From: Desmonostoc geniculatum HA4340-LM1
GTDB taxonomy: Bacteria > Cyanobacteriota > Cyanobacteriia > Cyanobacteriales > Nostocaceae
Direction: 5' to 3'
DNA length: 64,000 nucleotides
Assembly: GCA_019359545.1 (NCBI GenBank)
Contig: JAHHHB010000005.1
Coordinates: 1-64,000 of the forward strand
The notes beneath the pieces are model-generated. The model did no database searches. It was not told the DNA's origin and saw only the letters and a list, made by a program, of their open reading frames with translations. Below, piece after piece: positions 48,178-57,679 of this stretch. Every line of letters begins with the position of its first letter. Within the stretch, counting starts at the first letter, position 1. The position numbers and the translations under genes were made by a program.

Positions 48178-48763
48178 GGAGAAGGAGTGGGGAGATGAGG
48201 GGGATGAGGGAGTAGAAGGAGCAGGGGAGGCAGGGGGAGAATAACCAATGCCCAATGCCCAATGCCCCATGCCCCCTGCCCCATTGTTTAGACAAGCTCA
48301 GATGAGGCGAAGATCTATTATTTGTTGATGTAGATAGCCAGCTACTCAATCTGTAAGAAAACTTATTTGGGAATAAAGAGAAGTTGCCTTGAGGTTGTTC
48401 CCCAATTAGCAAAATGTCGGAATTAGATGTTTTTTAAATTAATTGATAACCTAAGTAACATCTGTTTCAAAAGCACTTGACGGTTGAGACGCAGAGCTTC
48501 CCAGGAATAGCAGTAACAGTTGTGTGGCTTTTGAGGAGTTGGTGATGCTGTCGATCGAGGCAGTTGGTTTGATTTGCCTTTTGATTTCCAGGTTTGATGC
48601 CAACTACTATATACAGCAGATTGCAGTTCAAATATTAAGCGATCGCTGAAGATTTTCGTGTGTTAACTGTATATATTTCTGCCAGAAAAGCTGTGAAAAA
48701 AATGCTAACAACATCCTGTTTTTTGGTACTTTTTTGACAAAAACAGGCATTATCCTGCGGTAG
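48178..48763. other. gap with STRRs, no gene seen
   Basis: About 590 bp. GGGGATGAGG (48190-48215) and CCAATGCC (48245-48275) heptamer blocks follow the ferritin-like gene. The rest is unremarkable, apart from a GCGATCGC site near 48640 and an AT-rich segment at the patX 3' end. Confidence 0.5.
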
Positions 48764-49123
48764 TTAAACAACAGCATAGATGTTTGTGAATTTTTGCATC
48801 ACTTCTCTGCGTCCACTACCGCGATGACGTGGCGCATCATCTGGATTTTGTTCAGATTGGAAGAAGAGCAACTGTTGCCAAGCAGGCATCGAAAGCAGCC
48901 GATTCTCTTGGAAAGTTGAGCCACTGCGTTGGACGGGTCTTCCGGCTTGAGGCAGGTGGCGTCTGTTTGCCTTTGGTATTGCCGTCAGTCGGCGTAGTTT
49001 GGGAAAGGCCGCAGAATCGTCTACAGACTTTCTGCTGGGTAAGTGATTGTCCATTGCTTGGCAGTTAGAAGCTAAGGGGCCGAACACCAGACTCGAAACT
49101 AAAAGTGAAATGGCAGCACGCAT
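48764..49123 (-). CDS. patX: PatX-type RGSGR peptide precursor (heterocyst pattern inhibitor)
   Basis: 119 aa. An N-terminal signal peptide (MRAAISLLVSSLVFGPLASN, ending CQA at residue 23) is followed by a polar basic region and the pentapeptide RGSGR at residues 101-105 in PRHRGSGRREV. RGSGR is the HetR-binding motif shared by PatS, HetN and PatX; PatX proteins combine an export signal with a near-C-terminal RGSGR. It lies in the glnA-gifA-to-hetR interval, as I recall for patX of Anabaena. The processed peptide would move between cells and inhibit HetR. Length is greater than the ~85 aa I recall for Anabaena. Confidence 0.85.
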   Translation of the reverse strand: MRAAISLLVSSLVFGPLASNCQAMDNHLPSRKSVDDSAAFPKLRRLTAIPKANRRHLPQAGRPVQRSGSTFQENRLLSMPAWQQLLFFQSEQNPDDAPRHRGSGRREVMQKFTNIYAVV

Positions 49124-49158
49124 AGCAGATGTCTATTTTGGAACTCTCCACTTCACTG

Positions 49159-49186
49159 ATACTTAGCTTTTTTATGAATATCCGGA
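49159..49186 (-). promoter_or_regulatory. DIF1-type (TCCGGA) promoter of patX
   Basis: TCCGGA (49186-49181) with a -10-like TAAGTAT (49165-49159) at 15-bp spacing, 36 bases before the patX ATG. TCCGGA at -35 marks promoters induced during heterocyst differentiation in Anabaena (DIF1 class). TCCGGA is palindromic, so orientation rests on the -10. Confidence 0.65.
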
Positions 49187-49230
49187 CAATTCATCAAAAA
49201 GTATTGTGTTTTACTGAAAATAAACTCTTC

Positions 49231-51000
49231 TTATCCTTCGTCCAGATGTTCGACTAATAACCAATTACTGAAGTGATTCTGACGACCCCATACTGTAACT
49301 AATTGTTCGTCGGGATAAGCGTTTAACTGTTGGTTGATATGCGATCGCAAAGTCACAAGCTGCCAATTTTGCCCTTGATATGCGGCCGGTGCAGTGACAG
49401 TGAATCTGTATTCTTGCCGATCCAAGCGGTAGAAAATACCTTGAAAACACTTGTTTTCTGGGATTAATACCTTGTCAACATTAGATTCAGAGTACTGATC
49501 GGTGGATGGTCTAGGGCAATCACCACTAGCTGGATAAAGTAGTGGGTTATTTAAGTAATACAGTTGTTGGTGCAGCCAATCCGAATGATTAGGTGGTAGA
49601 TTAAAAAAAGGTATGATTATTGCTTTTGCGCGATCGTCTTGTAGTAGAGCTGCTTGTAGCTCCCTCACAGGTAAATCCCTTGGCTGGCAGTTTAACTCAA
49701 CACACATGGCTGCTGCCATTCCCGCTCCTTGACCAATGCCCATAACCACGGGTTGTAATCTGGTTGCGCCATTGGCAATGTGGGAGACAGAAATATTCTT
49801 TTCACAAACCAAGAAACCATCCGTTGTAGCTGGAATGAGACAACTGTAGGGAATTGTAAAGGGAGTCCCAGTCCAGCGTCCCCCCCAACGGATAGATTTC
49901 GGTTGCAGTGGAAATTGAACATCAGGATAATGATGATCGTTGGCGTAATTACCAACAGCGATTGCATCATTAAATATAGATGCAACTCTACCTCCAGCAA
50001 CAGGCAAAATATCCTGTTCTCGGACAGTAGTTACTCCCACTAAGCGCCGACTTTCTCGGTAATAGGGATGGAGTGCAAAAGCTGTAGGAGTGTGAGGAAA
50101 TACTTGTTTTGCTAAACCATAGCGACGGCCAAGTTGATTTTGAATAAAATGGGCAAAATTTTGACTGTGCCAGCGTGATTCTTGGATAAATTCACCTCTG
50201 GCTACGTCTGACTTTATCAGTCGCTCTACCCCTTCGTCGTAGTCATTGCCACAGATTGGCCAATTAATCATGAAGCGATCGCCAGGCAAACGTCCATAAT
50301 TTAAAAATGTCTCAGAACCATAACCATCCCAAGCACCTGCAAATAAGGATGGATTATAGTTGGGCGCAACCGGAATTTCTGGGGCAACATCTTCACCAAA
50401 GTCTTCCATAATCACTACATAAGTGGGCGCTTGCACTGGATATCTTTCGGTTAAAGAGTTAAACGTGACTGGGGCGCTGGGTTCTCCCCACTCAGATTGC
50501 AATTCCCAGCCCCAGCGATAAGGGATGTCACCCAAAGCTAATAAATCTCCTAATTCTGTGGCGTCGAGAATAATCTTGGCTGTGACAGCAAAATCAGCAA
50601 AGCGGACACCAGTAATAGAATCACCTTGCCGGTAAACTTCTAAAGGCACTTGAAAAGAAATCCAGTGCAGATTTGGCAATTCCCGCACCCAATCAGCAAA
50701 AATCTCTGCCCCAATGCGGGGATCGTAACTAAAAAAGCTTACCCAACAGTTATCTAATCCCCCTGGCTGTCGATGTCGTAATTCCTGCAAAAACGCACCC
50801 CATAAACCAGTTTGCAAGGCTTCTAATTCATTGCCATCGGGTGCAGACACTCCCGCACAAGTCAGCATTCCCCCTAACCAAGGAAATTCACTCACCAAAA
50901 TAGTTTTAGCTCCCCGTCGCGCCGCTTGGATAGCAGCCGCGGTGCCTCCAGTTCCCCCACCGACAACCAAGACATCAGCTGTATATGTCTGATGAACCAT
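49231..51000 (-). CDS. FAD-dependent oxidoreductase
   Basis: 589 aa. The N-terminal dinucleotide site DVLVVGGGTGGTAAAIQAARRG (VGGGTGG core at residues 12-18) and a second FAD contact near ATRLQPVVMGIGQGAGMAAAM identify the FAD_oxidored-type fold. A C-terminal beta-rich extension (about 480-589, SNVDKVLIPENKCFQG) is present. There is no signal peptide. The substrate is unknown. It is monocistronic on the minus strand beside patX. Confidence 0.8.
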   Translation of the reverse strand: MVHQTYTADVLVVGGGTGGTAAAIQAARRGAKTILVSEFPWLGGMLTCAGVSAPDGNELEALQTGLWGAFLQELRHRQPGGLDNCWVSFFSYDPRIGAEIFADWVRELPNLHWISFQVPLEVYRQGDSITGVRFADFAVTAKIILDATELGDLLALGDIPYRWGWELQSEWGEPSAPVTFNSLTERYPVQAPTYVVIMEDFGEDVAPEIPVAPNYNPSLFAGAWDGYGSETFLNYGRLPGDRFMINWPICGNDYDEGVERLIKSDVARGEFIQESRWHSQNFAHFIQNQLGRRYGLAKQVFPHTPTAFALHPYYRESRRLVGVTTVREQDILPVAGGRVASIFNDAIAVGNYANDHHYPDVQFPLQPKSIRWGGRWTGTPFTIPYSCLIPATTDGFLVCEKNISVSHIANGATRLQPVVMGIGQGAGMAAAMCVELNCQPRDLPVRELQAALLQDDRAKAIIIPFFNLPPNHSDWLHQQLYYLNNPLLYPASGDCPRPSTDQYSESNVDKVLIPENKCFQGIFYRLDRQEYRFTVTAPAAYQGQNWQLVTLRSHINQQLNAYPDEQLVTVWGRQNHFSNWLLVEHLDEG

Positions 51001-51270
51001 TCTTGAACCTCACTAAGCCTTCGAGATATTGTCTCTAAATGAAGTGGGTTCAGACAAGATATAGCGGTTCACAGGTAGCTAAGTTTTCACTTTGGTTATA
51101 AGGAAATTTCAACAAATAAATTATCCAATCTTGTGGGGTGGGCATCTTGCCCGCCCAGTTTACGGTACGAGCGAGACGCCCATCCTACAAAAAATACCAG
51201 GATATTTGATTACTTGGAAGTCCCTAAGTTCCCATCTGAAATATAATGATGAATTACGAATTTTTCACAG

Positions 51271-53139
51271 TTATGGCTGAATCGGATTTTTCTCAGAATC
51301 ACGGTATTTACTAATTAATCTTTGATGCTGGATAGGTGCATAAACCAGCGTATATAAAAAGGGTATTCCTGTTATCCCCAACGCCAAAATAGTAAATGGG
51401 TTCAGAAAACTCATCACAAAACCAAGACCTACACTAATTCCAAATGCTGCGGCGAGTAAAGATAACCAATCATCGACAATCTTCAAAATAGCCCACATTA
51501 AAAAACTGGTGGGAAAGCCAATTATTACTACATAAATTCCGCCAACAATACAAGCAAAAAATCCTCCACATATAATCCCCCACAATGACATGAAAATAAT
51601 GCTCACTAAGTCACTGGGTCTATTTGAATCAACAATCATTCCATACACACTGCCGATGATAATTCCCAGTACACCAACGATGATTGCACCTCCAAATATA
51701 GCTGTGGTTATATTTTGTAAATAGTCATCTTTGTTATTAAAAAAGTTGCTAATTCCACCAATTAAAACACCTAAGACAGCCCCTAAAATAGCTGCTACTG
51801 TACCAAAAACGAAAGCTCCAGAAATACTGTCTGTGATACTAGGCACATTCCAGAGTACGATATTGTGAGATGCTAAAGTTACAACAATCCAAGGTATAAT
51901 TCCAAAGAGTGCAAATGCGAGTATCTCACCAGTTAAAAACGCCCAAATTAAACTGGCATAAGATTTTGATTCTCTCTTTTCAATGGGAATTAAACCCGTT
52001 TGTACTTTCACCGTCAAAGCATGAGTAGTTGGGTATGCATTTGTATGCAAAAATAACTGACGTTTGTATAACTTATCTGCCATTAATTGACTAGTATCCA
52101 CTTCAATATCGCACTTTGTATGATTGCTTGCAAACTTCTTTGGTGTAATACTAATCCAAGGATGAGAATTTGCTTCATGCGGCGGATCGTGAGGATGGGG
52201 AGCAACTTCCCAATGTCCTTTTAGTACTGTGTCTGGTATGACATTTTCAATAGTGATTGATTCTCGGATTTTTTCGCCTAAGCGTATTGCGATAAAATCT
52301 TTTATCTGATGGCTGAATTCGACTTGTGGACATCGGGTAACATCAAGAGGTATCAAAGCGTTGAGTGCTTGTTGTGCATTTGCAAAACGGTTTTTGAGTT
52401 TGGGTTGTACCATCATTTCCAACCAGTCTAGAAATCGCAGACTCAGCTTGGGTAACAAATGCCTAAATCGGATTTGGGAAGGATCGTCTTCATCGATGAT
52501 ATTTTGGATTTGAGTCGATTTCGTTCCTGTCAATAAGCAAATTAATGTTACTCCCAAAGCATATAAATCTGTCGCTGTTGTCGGCTTTAATAATTGTTCT
52601 GGCGGAATAAAACCAGGCGTCCCTACGAAAACACTACTACTTGAGACTTCTTGACTACCAATACGAGCAAAACCAAAATCAATTAAGTAAACATTTAATT
52701 CTGCATCTACTAAAATATTTTCTGGCTTAATATCCCGATGAATGATACAAGGAATACGACATTGGAGATATGCCAGAATCTCTAATACTTGAATGGCGAT
52801 TTGTTTGATGTCTTCTGGTTCAAAAGTGCGAGGAACCGCTAAAGAAGGAGCATCAATATATTCTTGAACTAAGCAAAAGCCATTTAATGTCGGGAAGGCT
52901 CCTAAATATTTAGGAATCCTTGAATGATTGAGTTCTTGTAGAATCTCAATTTCTCGTTGGTGAGCTTTAAAATCTGACCAATTGGAATCTATTTGAGCAA
53001 AAGAATACTGCTTGATAACTACTTGATTATCCGTCGTCATAGATGACGCCAGCCAAGTAATTCTTCCTCCTTGTTGGTTACGTCCTAATTCGTGGCTAAT
53101 TTTATAGCCATGTTCTGAATAATCTGGTTTACTGTTCAT
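51271..53139 (-). CDS. Hanks-type Ser/Thr protein kinase with multi-span membrane C-terminus
   Basis: 622 aa. The kinase domain (12-270) looks active: VIKQY Lys, HRDIKPENIL catalytic loop, DFGFARIG and GTPGFIPPEQ activation segment. A middle region (about 275-385) resembles a beta-sandwich sensor. After residue 390 come about seven hydrophobic segments rich in Gly and Ile. A membrane-embedded C-terminus may receive signals and relay them to the cytoplasmic kinase. The downstream WD40 protein is encoded by a gene 54 bp upstream on the same strand, suggesting an operon. Confidence 0.87.
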   Translation of the reverse strand: MNSKPDYSEHGYKISHELGRNQQGGRITWLASSMTTDNQVVIKQYSFAQIDSNWSDFKAHQREIEILQELNHSRIPKYLGAFPTLNGFCLVQEYIDAPSLAVPRTFEPEDIKQIAIQVLEILAYLQCRIPCIIHRDIKPENILVDAELNVYLIDFGFARIGSQEVSSSSVFVGTPGFIPPEQLLKPTTATDLYALGVTLICLLTGTKSTQIQNIIDEDDPSQIRFRHLLPKLSLRFLDWLEMMVQPKLKNRFANAQQALNALIPLDVTRCPQVEFSHQIKDFIAIRLGEKIRESITIENVIPDTVLKGHWEVAPHPHDPPHEANSHPWISITPKKFASNHTKCDIEVDTSQLMADKLYKRQLFLHTNAYPTTHALTVKVQTGLIPIEKRESKSYASLIWAFLTGEILAFALFGIIPWIVVTLASHNIVLWNVPSITDSISGAFVFGTVAAILGAVLGVLIGGISNFFNNKDDYLQNITTAIFGGAIIVGVLGIIIGSVYGMIVDSNRPSDLVSIIFMSLWGIICGGFFACIVGGIYVVIIGFPTSFLMWAILKIVDDWLSLLAAAFGISVGLGFVMSFLNPFTILALGITGIPFLYTLVYAPIQHQRLISKYRDSEKNPIQP

Positions 53140-53193
53140 ATTACAAGTTGATGAAATTGATTTATCTAGGCAAGTTTTGAGTATCTATTCTAT

Positions 53194-54411
53194 CTACTTA
53201 TTATTGAATGGAATTCGCCAAATCTTCATAGTGGTCTGATCTTCAGCACGAGTTATCAGAATTTTATCATCAGGACTAAAAGCGAGGATATCTCTCTGAA
53301 TTTCAATACTATTTTTCAACTCACCTGTTGCTAATTCCCAAGTCTGGAGATTATCCTTAGCCTTTGTAATTAGTTTCTTACTATCTGAACTAATTTTTAT
53401 AAAATCTAAGTTACTATCTAAATCTGAATTCCGATTTTTTGGAAATGTACTTTTCAAGTCACCAGTTTGCAGATTCCACATTTTCACATCTCTATTAGTA
53501 GATGCATTCCAACTCAGTAGAGTATTGTTATCTGGAATTAAGACACCAACCGATCTATAAAATTGAATATTGTGTCCAGTAAATGTACTTTTTAGTTTAC
53601 CGGAAATTAAATCCCAAATTTTGATTTGCCCGTTCTTTTCAGTACTGGTAATTGTTTTTTCGTCAGGACTAATAGCAATAGATTTAATTTCGCTTGCATG
53701 ACCCGTTAGCGTTTTTTGTAATGTCCCATTTCTTAAGTTCCAAATATTTAATTTTCCTATTTTATCTCCACTAACTAATATATTGCCACTTTTACTCATC
53801 TCAATTTTGGTCAATTTATTATCGTGGACAAGCTGATTTTTTAAAGTACCAGTTTTTAAGTTATAAACACTGATTAGATATTTTGTTATGTCTGGTTCAA
53901 AGGAATAAGGAGAAGCTGGTTTACTCTTTACGATCTGAGTACCACCATCAATTACTAGAGTTTGTCCATCTTGACTGGTTTCTACAAAACTAATTTCTCC
54001 TGAATTTCCTAATTCGCGTATTAATGCGCCAGTTAGTAAATTCCATATTCTGACGTTTTTAGATTCAGCACTAACTATATACTTGCCATCAGGAGTAACG
54101 CTGAGATAATCTACTACTCCTGTATGGCCTGTGAGGGTGCGTTTTAATTGACCAGTTTGTAAATTCCAAATTTTGATAGTGTTATCTAAACTGCCACTAA
54201 TCACAGTATTATTATCAGCGGTAATAGCAGCAGAACTTACTGCTAATGCGTGACCTTTGAGAGTAGTTTGTAATATCTCGCTATTCGCTAATGTTGCAGG
54301 TGCTTGAGTATCAGAATTCTTGTTGGCTGTAGGAGATATAATTGAAATTCCTTTCCATAGCAGTAATTGTACTAGCAGCAATATCATGAACGGAGTCAGA
54401 TTACGCTTCAT
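53194..54411 (-). CDS. membrane-anchored WD40-repeat protein
   Basis: 405 aa from the ATG at 54411, which has AAAGGA at good spacing; an ATG eight codons earlier lacks one. An N-terminal helix (FMILLLVQLLLWKGISII) anchors or exports it. It is followed by about seven WD40 blades (LKGHALAVSSAAITADNNTV; GSLDNTIKIWNLQTGQL; LTGHTGVVDYLSVTPDGK). The last blade closes with TMKIWRIPF. It is co-oriented with, and upstream of, the Ser/Thr kinase gene. The propeller probably acts as a protein-binding scaffold, perhaps for the kinase. Confidence 0.82.
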   Translation of the reverse strand: MKRNLTPFMILLLVQLLLWKGISIISPTANKNSDTQAPATLANSEILQTTLKGHALAVSSAAITADNNTVISGSLDNTIKIWNLQTGQLKRTLTGHTGVVDYLSVTPDGKYIVSAESKNVRIWNLLTGALIRELGNSGEISFVETSQDGQTLVIDGGTQIVKSKPASPYSFEPDITKYLISVYNLKTGTLKNQLVHDNKLTKIEMSKSGNILVSGDKIGKLNIWNLRNGTLQKTLTGHASEIKSIAISPDEKTITSTEKNGQIKIWDLISGKLKSTFTGHNIQFYRSVGVLIPDNNTLLSWNASTNRDVKMWNLQTGDLKSTFPKNRNSDLDSNLDFIKISSDSKKLITKAKDNLQTWELATGELKNSIEIQRDILAFSPDDKILITRAEDQTTMKIWRIPFNNK

Positions 54412-54435
54412 AAAAGTTCCTTTCACGTTATACAT

Positions 54436-54966
54436 ATTTAGACAATCAACTCTAAAAAAAGTAAAATAATTACTTAGAATGAAGTATAAAAAATGTAAGC
54501 TTTAAAAAAGTTATGTAGTTTGATTCAGTAAAAATGTTCAAACATAATTACAAACATTTCTAAGCAGTTAAAAATATAACTCTATTTTGGAAATGGAAAA
54601 TCCCTTATTAAAAAAATGTAATACTCTCTAGTTACATTTAATTGAATACGGTTGGGATTCAGATAATTTGTCCAACCATAAAATTTGTGGAGACGTTGCA
54701 GTGCAACGTCTCTACACGCCCATCAGACAAGATAATTTATCTTGATTTCGGATATTTCGTTTGTGTAGTATTTGTAGGGTGCGTTACGCGAAACGCTAAC
54801 GCACCAAATCCTTAAGAATGGTGCCGTACTCTCGCCCATAACGCACCCTACGTATCTTTTCAAAAATCAAATAGCAGTCCTATAGTACAAAATAAATCTT
54901 ACAGAGAATAGCTTAACGTTGACCACTAATGTTACATCTAGTATCGTTAAGCGTGGAAAAACCAAC
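54436..54966. other. promoter region with a 78-bp palindromic element
   Basis: About 530 bp, AT-rich at 54440-54640. At 54774-54851 an element with perfect 13-bp inverted ends GTAGGGTGCGTTA/TAACGCACCCTAC occurs, MITE- or REP-like. A GTGGAGACGTTGCA... inverted repeat lies near 54688-54715 (TTGCAGTGCAA core). No gene was seen. Confidence 0.6.
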
Positions 54967-56013
54967 GTGAAAGCACAGGTATTTAGAGGCGTCAATCAAC
55001 TGTCTTACGAAGATATCCCAGTTCCAACTCTGGAACCAGACGAGGTGCTGGTACAGGTGCGGGTTGTGGGGTTGTGTCAGTCAGATATTAAAAAAATTCG
55101 TTATCCACTGTATGAACCGCCGCGCATTTTTGGACATGAAACGGCTGGTACGATCGCAGCACTAGGCAATAATGTCAAAGGTTGGCAAGTTGGACAACGA
55201 GTAGCAGTAATGCACCACATCCCTTGTATGCATTGCGCCTATTGTCTAAATGACAATTTTTCAATGTGCGATGTCTACAAAAATATTTCCACTACCGCAG
55301 GCTTTAATGCTAGTGGCGGCGGTTTCGCCGATTATGTCAAAGTTCCCGGACATATTGTCCAAAACGGTGGGTTAATTCCCATCCCTGACAATATCAGTTT
55401 TGAAGAAGCGAGTTTTGTCGAACCTACTAACTGCTGCTTGAAAGCAGTGAAAAAAGCCCAAATTGCCCCAGGAGAAACTGTGTTAGTTACTGGTGCAGGG
55501 CCAATTGGGTTAATGTTTATCATGTTGGTGAAGTATTTCGGAGCAAAAGCGATCGCCACCGATTTACTACCCTCTAGAATTGAAAAAGCTTTGAGTGTCG
55601 GTGCAGAGGCGGCTTTTGATGCCCGTGATGCCGATTTAACAGCAAAAATCCATGCCCTAACTGGTGGACTAGGTGTTGATGTCACCCTCCTAGCTGTCCC
55701 CAGTGAAAAAGCATTTTTTCAAGCACTTGATAGTACCCGCAAAGGCGGTAAAATTCTATTTTTCGCCGAATTTCCTGATGAGGTGGAAATTCCCATTAAC
55801 CCCAATATCCTCTACCGTCGGGAAATCGACTTGATAGGCAGTTATAGCTCATCTTATCGGCTTCAGAATTTGTCGGCTGATATTGTATTTAATCAGCGGA
55901 TAGATGTGAAAGCATTGATTAGCGATCGCTATCCATTAAAAGATTTATCAGCAGCTGTAGAACAAGCGATCGCACCCACGGCGGAAACTTATAAAATCTT
56001 GATTTATCCGTGA
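54967..56013 (+). CDS. zinc-binding alcohol/polyol dehydrogenase (MDR family)
   Basis: 348 aa from GTG at 54967 (MKAQVFRGVNQ), where family similarity begins; the frame also opens at TTG 54919 and neither start has a strong ribosome site. The catalytic zinc motif is GLCQSD and GHETAG, and the structural zinc site is CMHCAYCLNDNFSMCD. The NAD(P) fold is VLVTGAGPIGLMF. It resembles sorbitol or threonine dehydrogenases. The substrate is uncertain. It is followed by a 21-bp tandem array. Confidence 0.83.
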   Translation: MKAQVFRGVNQLSYEDIPVPTLEPDEVLVQVRVVGLCQSDIKKIRYPLYEPPRIFGHETAGTIAALGNNVKGWQVGQRVAVMHHIPCMHCAYCLNDNFSMCDVYKNISTTAGFNASGGGFADYVKVPGHIVQNGGLIPIPDNISFEEASFVEPTNCCLKAVKKAQIAPGETVLVTGAGPIGLMFIMLVKYFGAKAIATDLLPSRIEKALSVGAEAAFDARDADLTAKIHALTGGLGVDVTLLAVPSEKAFFQALDSTRKGGKILFFAEFPDEVEIPINPNILYRREIDLIGSYSSSYRLQNLSADIVFNQRIDVKALISDRYPLKDLSAAVEQAIAPTAETYKILIYP

Positions 56014-56103
56014 AAGCGAGGTGGGGGGAGTGGGGAGTAGGGAATGGGGAGTGGGGGATGAGGGAGATGAGGAAGTGTTAAAAATAGAAGTCTAATGTTC
56101 AGA

Positions 56104-56292
56104 AGTTCAATGACGAAGCTCAAAGGTTCAACCACGAAGCTCAAAGGTTCAACCACGAAGCTCAGAGGTTCAACCACGAAGCTCAAAGGTTCAACCACGA
56201 AGCTCAGAGGTTCAACGATGAAGCTCAAAGGTTCAACGATGAAGCTCAAAGGTTCAACCACGAAGCTCAGAGGTTTAACCACGAAGCTCAGA
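56104..56292. repeat. nine tandem 21-bp units
   Basis: Units of the form GGTTCAACCACGAAGCTCAAA (one base longer than given to others is not seen: every unit is 21 bp) with variants ACGATG, CTCAGA and GGTTTAACC. Period 21 keeps one frame open on both strands: + reads KLKGSTT, - reads VEPLSFV. It lies between the dehydrogenase and the phosphate transporter genes. Arrays of this type may code for a degenerate repeat peptide, but no ribosome site was seen. Confidence 0.9.
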
Positions 56293-56350
56293 GGTTTAAA
56301 CTACTAATCTTAATACTCCCTCATTCCCCTCATTCCCCCACTCCCCCCAT

Positions 56351-57679
56351 ATGCCCTACACCCTACTTTTCGTCGCCCTACTAGCCTTCTACGTCGCCTG
56401 GAATCTCGGAGCAAATGATGTTGCTAACGCGATGGGAACTTCCGTAGGTTCCAAAGCTGTTACTCTCAAACAGGCACTAATAATTGCAGGGGTATTAGAG
56501 TTCACGGGTGCTGTCTTATTTGGACATCAGGTAACGGAAACCCTAGCAACGAAAATTGCTAATCCCGGTTTATTTGCTGCTACACCCGAAATACTTGTGA
56601 TTGGGATGGCGACGGTGCTGGTTTCCTGTGGTGTGTGGTTGCAAATTGCCACATCGCGCGGTTTACCAGTGTCATCTTCTCATGCGGTTGTTGGTGCGAT
56701 CGCTGGATTTAGCTGGGTATCTTTGGGAGTAGACGCAATTGATTGGTCATCAATTGGGATGATTACCGTTGGCTGGGTTTTAACGCCTGTAATTAGTGGT
56801 GCGATCGCAGCTTTATTCTACAGTCAAATCAAGCACTGGATTTTAGATCGACCTAATCAATTAGTGCAGTTACAAGAGTGGATTCCCTGGTTGAGTACCG
56901 TGCTGATAGGTGTATTTGGCGTGATTGTATTACCAACGCTTACTGAACCGCTAACCAATTTTGTAATTGAGCAAATTGGTTTCAAAATCCCTGCTTACGA
57001 CATCCCACTGTTAACTGGTGCTGTAGCAGCAGTTGGACTCACAATTATTAGCTGGCGACAGTTAGATGAGGGAGATGAGGGAGATGAGGGAAAACTACTT
57101 TTAACTCCTAACTCCCCACTCCTAACTCCTAACTCCCCACTCCCCACTCCCCACTCCCCATTCCCCACTCCCGTCGAAAAATTATTCGCCCGATTCCAAC
57201 TCCTGAGTGCTTGCTTTGTCGCTTTTGCTCATGGTTCTAATGATGTTGGTAATGCGATCGCTCCTTTAGCTGCGATCATCTACATCGATCGCACTGGTAG
57301 CGTACCTACGAATGGTATCACTATCCCTATCTGGATTTTAATCCTTGGTGGTGCTGGTATTGTTGGTGGTTTAGCTGTCTGGGGTAAAAAAGTCATCGCC
57401 ACCATTGGCGAAAACATCATTTCCTTGCAACCTAGTAGTGGATTTTGTGCAGAACTGGCTACTGCTACCACCATCCTCATTGCCTCCCGGCTAGGTTTGC
57501 CAGTGTCCACTTCCCATGCCCTTGTCGGTGGTGTCGTGGGTATTGGATTGGTGCAAGATATTAAATCGATTAAGTTTAAAACTCTACAAGGTATTGCCGC
57601 CGCATGGCTAATTACAATCCCTGTTAGTGCGGTTCTCAGCGCTGCCATTTTTAGCATCGCCCGGATTTTGTTATTTTAA
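56351..57679 (+). CDS. inorganic phosphate transporter, PiT family
   Basis: 442 aa, about ten membrane helices in two inverted halves. Family signatures occur in both halves: NLGANDVANAMGTSVGSKAVT (residues 18-38 region) and HGSNDVGNAIAPLAAI, plus the paired GLPVSSSHAVVGA and GLPVSTSHALVGG. Between the halves, residues about 236-273 (DEGDEGDEG, then TPNSPL-type repeats) are translated short tandem repeats in a cytoplasmic loop. A H+- or Na+-coupled phosphate symporter is expected. No PHO-box was identified. Confidence 0.88.
   Translation: MPYTLLFVALLAFYVAWNLGANDVANAMGTSVGSKAVTLKQALIIAGVLEFTGAVLFGHQVTETLATKIANPGLFAATPEILVIGMATVLVSCGVWLQIATSRGLPVSSSHAVVGAIAGFSWVSLGVDAIDWSSIGMITVGWVLTPVISGAIAALFYSQIKHWILDRPNQLVQLQEWIPWLSTVLIGVFGVIVLPTLTEPLTNFVIEQIGFKIPAYDIPLLTGAVAAVGLTIISWRQLDEGDEGDEGKLLLTPNSPLLTPNSPLPTPHSPFPTPVEKLFARFQLLSACFVAFAHGSNDVGNAIAPLAAIIYIDRTGSVPTNGITIPIWILILGGAGIVGGLAVWGKKVIATIGENIISLQPSSGFCAELATATTILIASRLGLPVSTSHALVGGVVGIGLVQDIKSIKFKTLQGIAAAWLITIPVSAVLSAAIFSIARILLF

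Noticed and set aside
56095-56307. Repeat ORFs over the 21-bp array as genuine proteins
   Set aside because: Both strands are open because the unit lacks stops; no ribosome site or non-repeat coding portion supports a protein.
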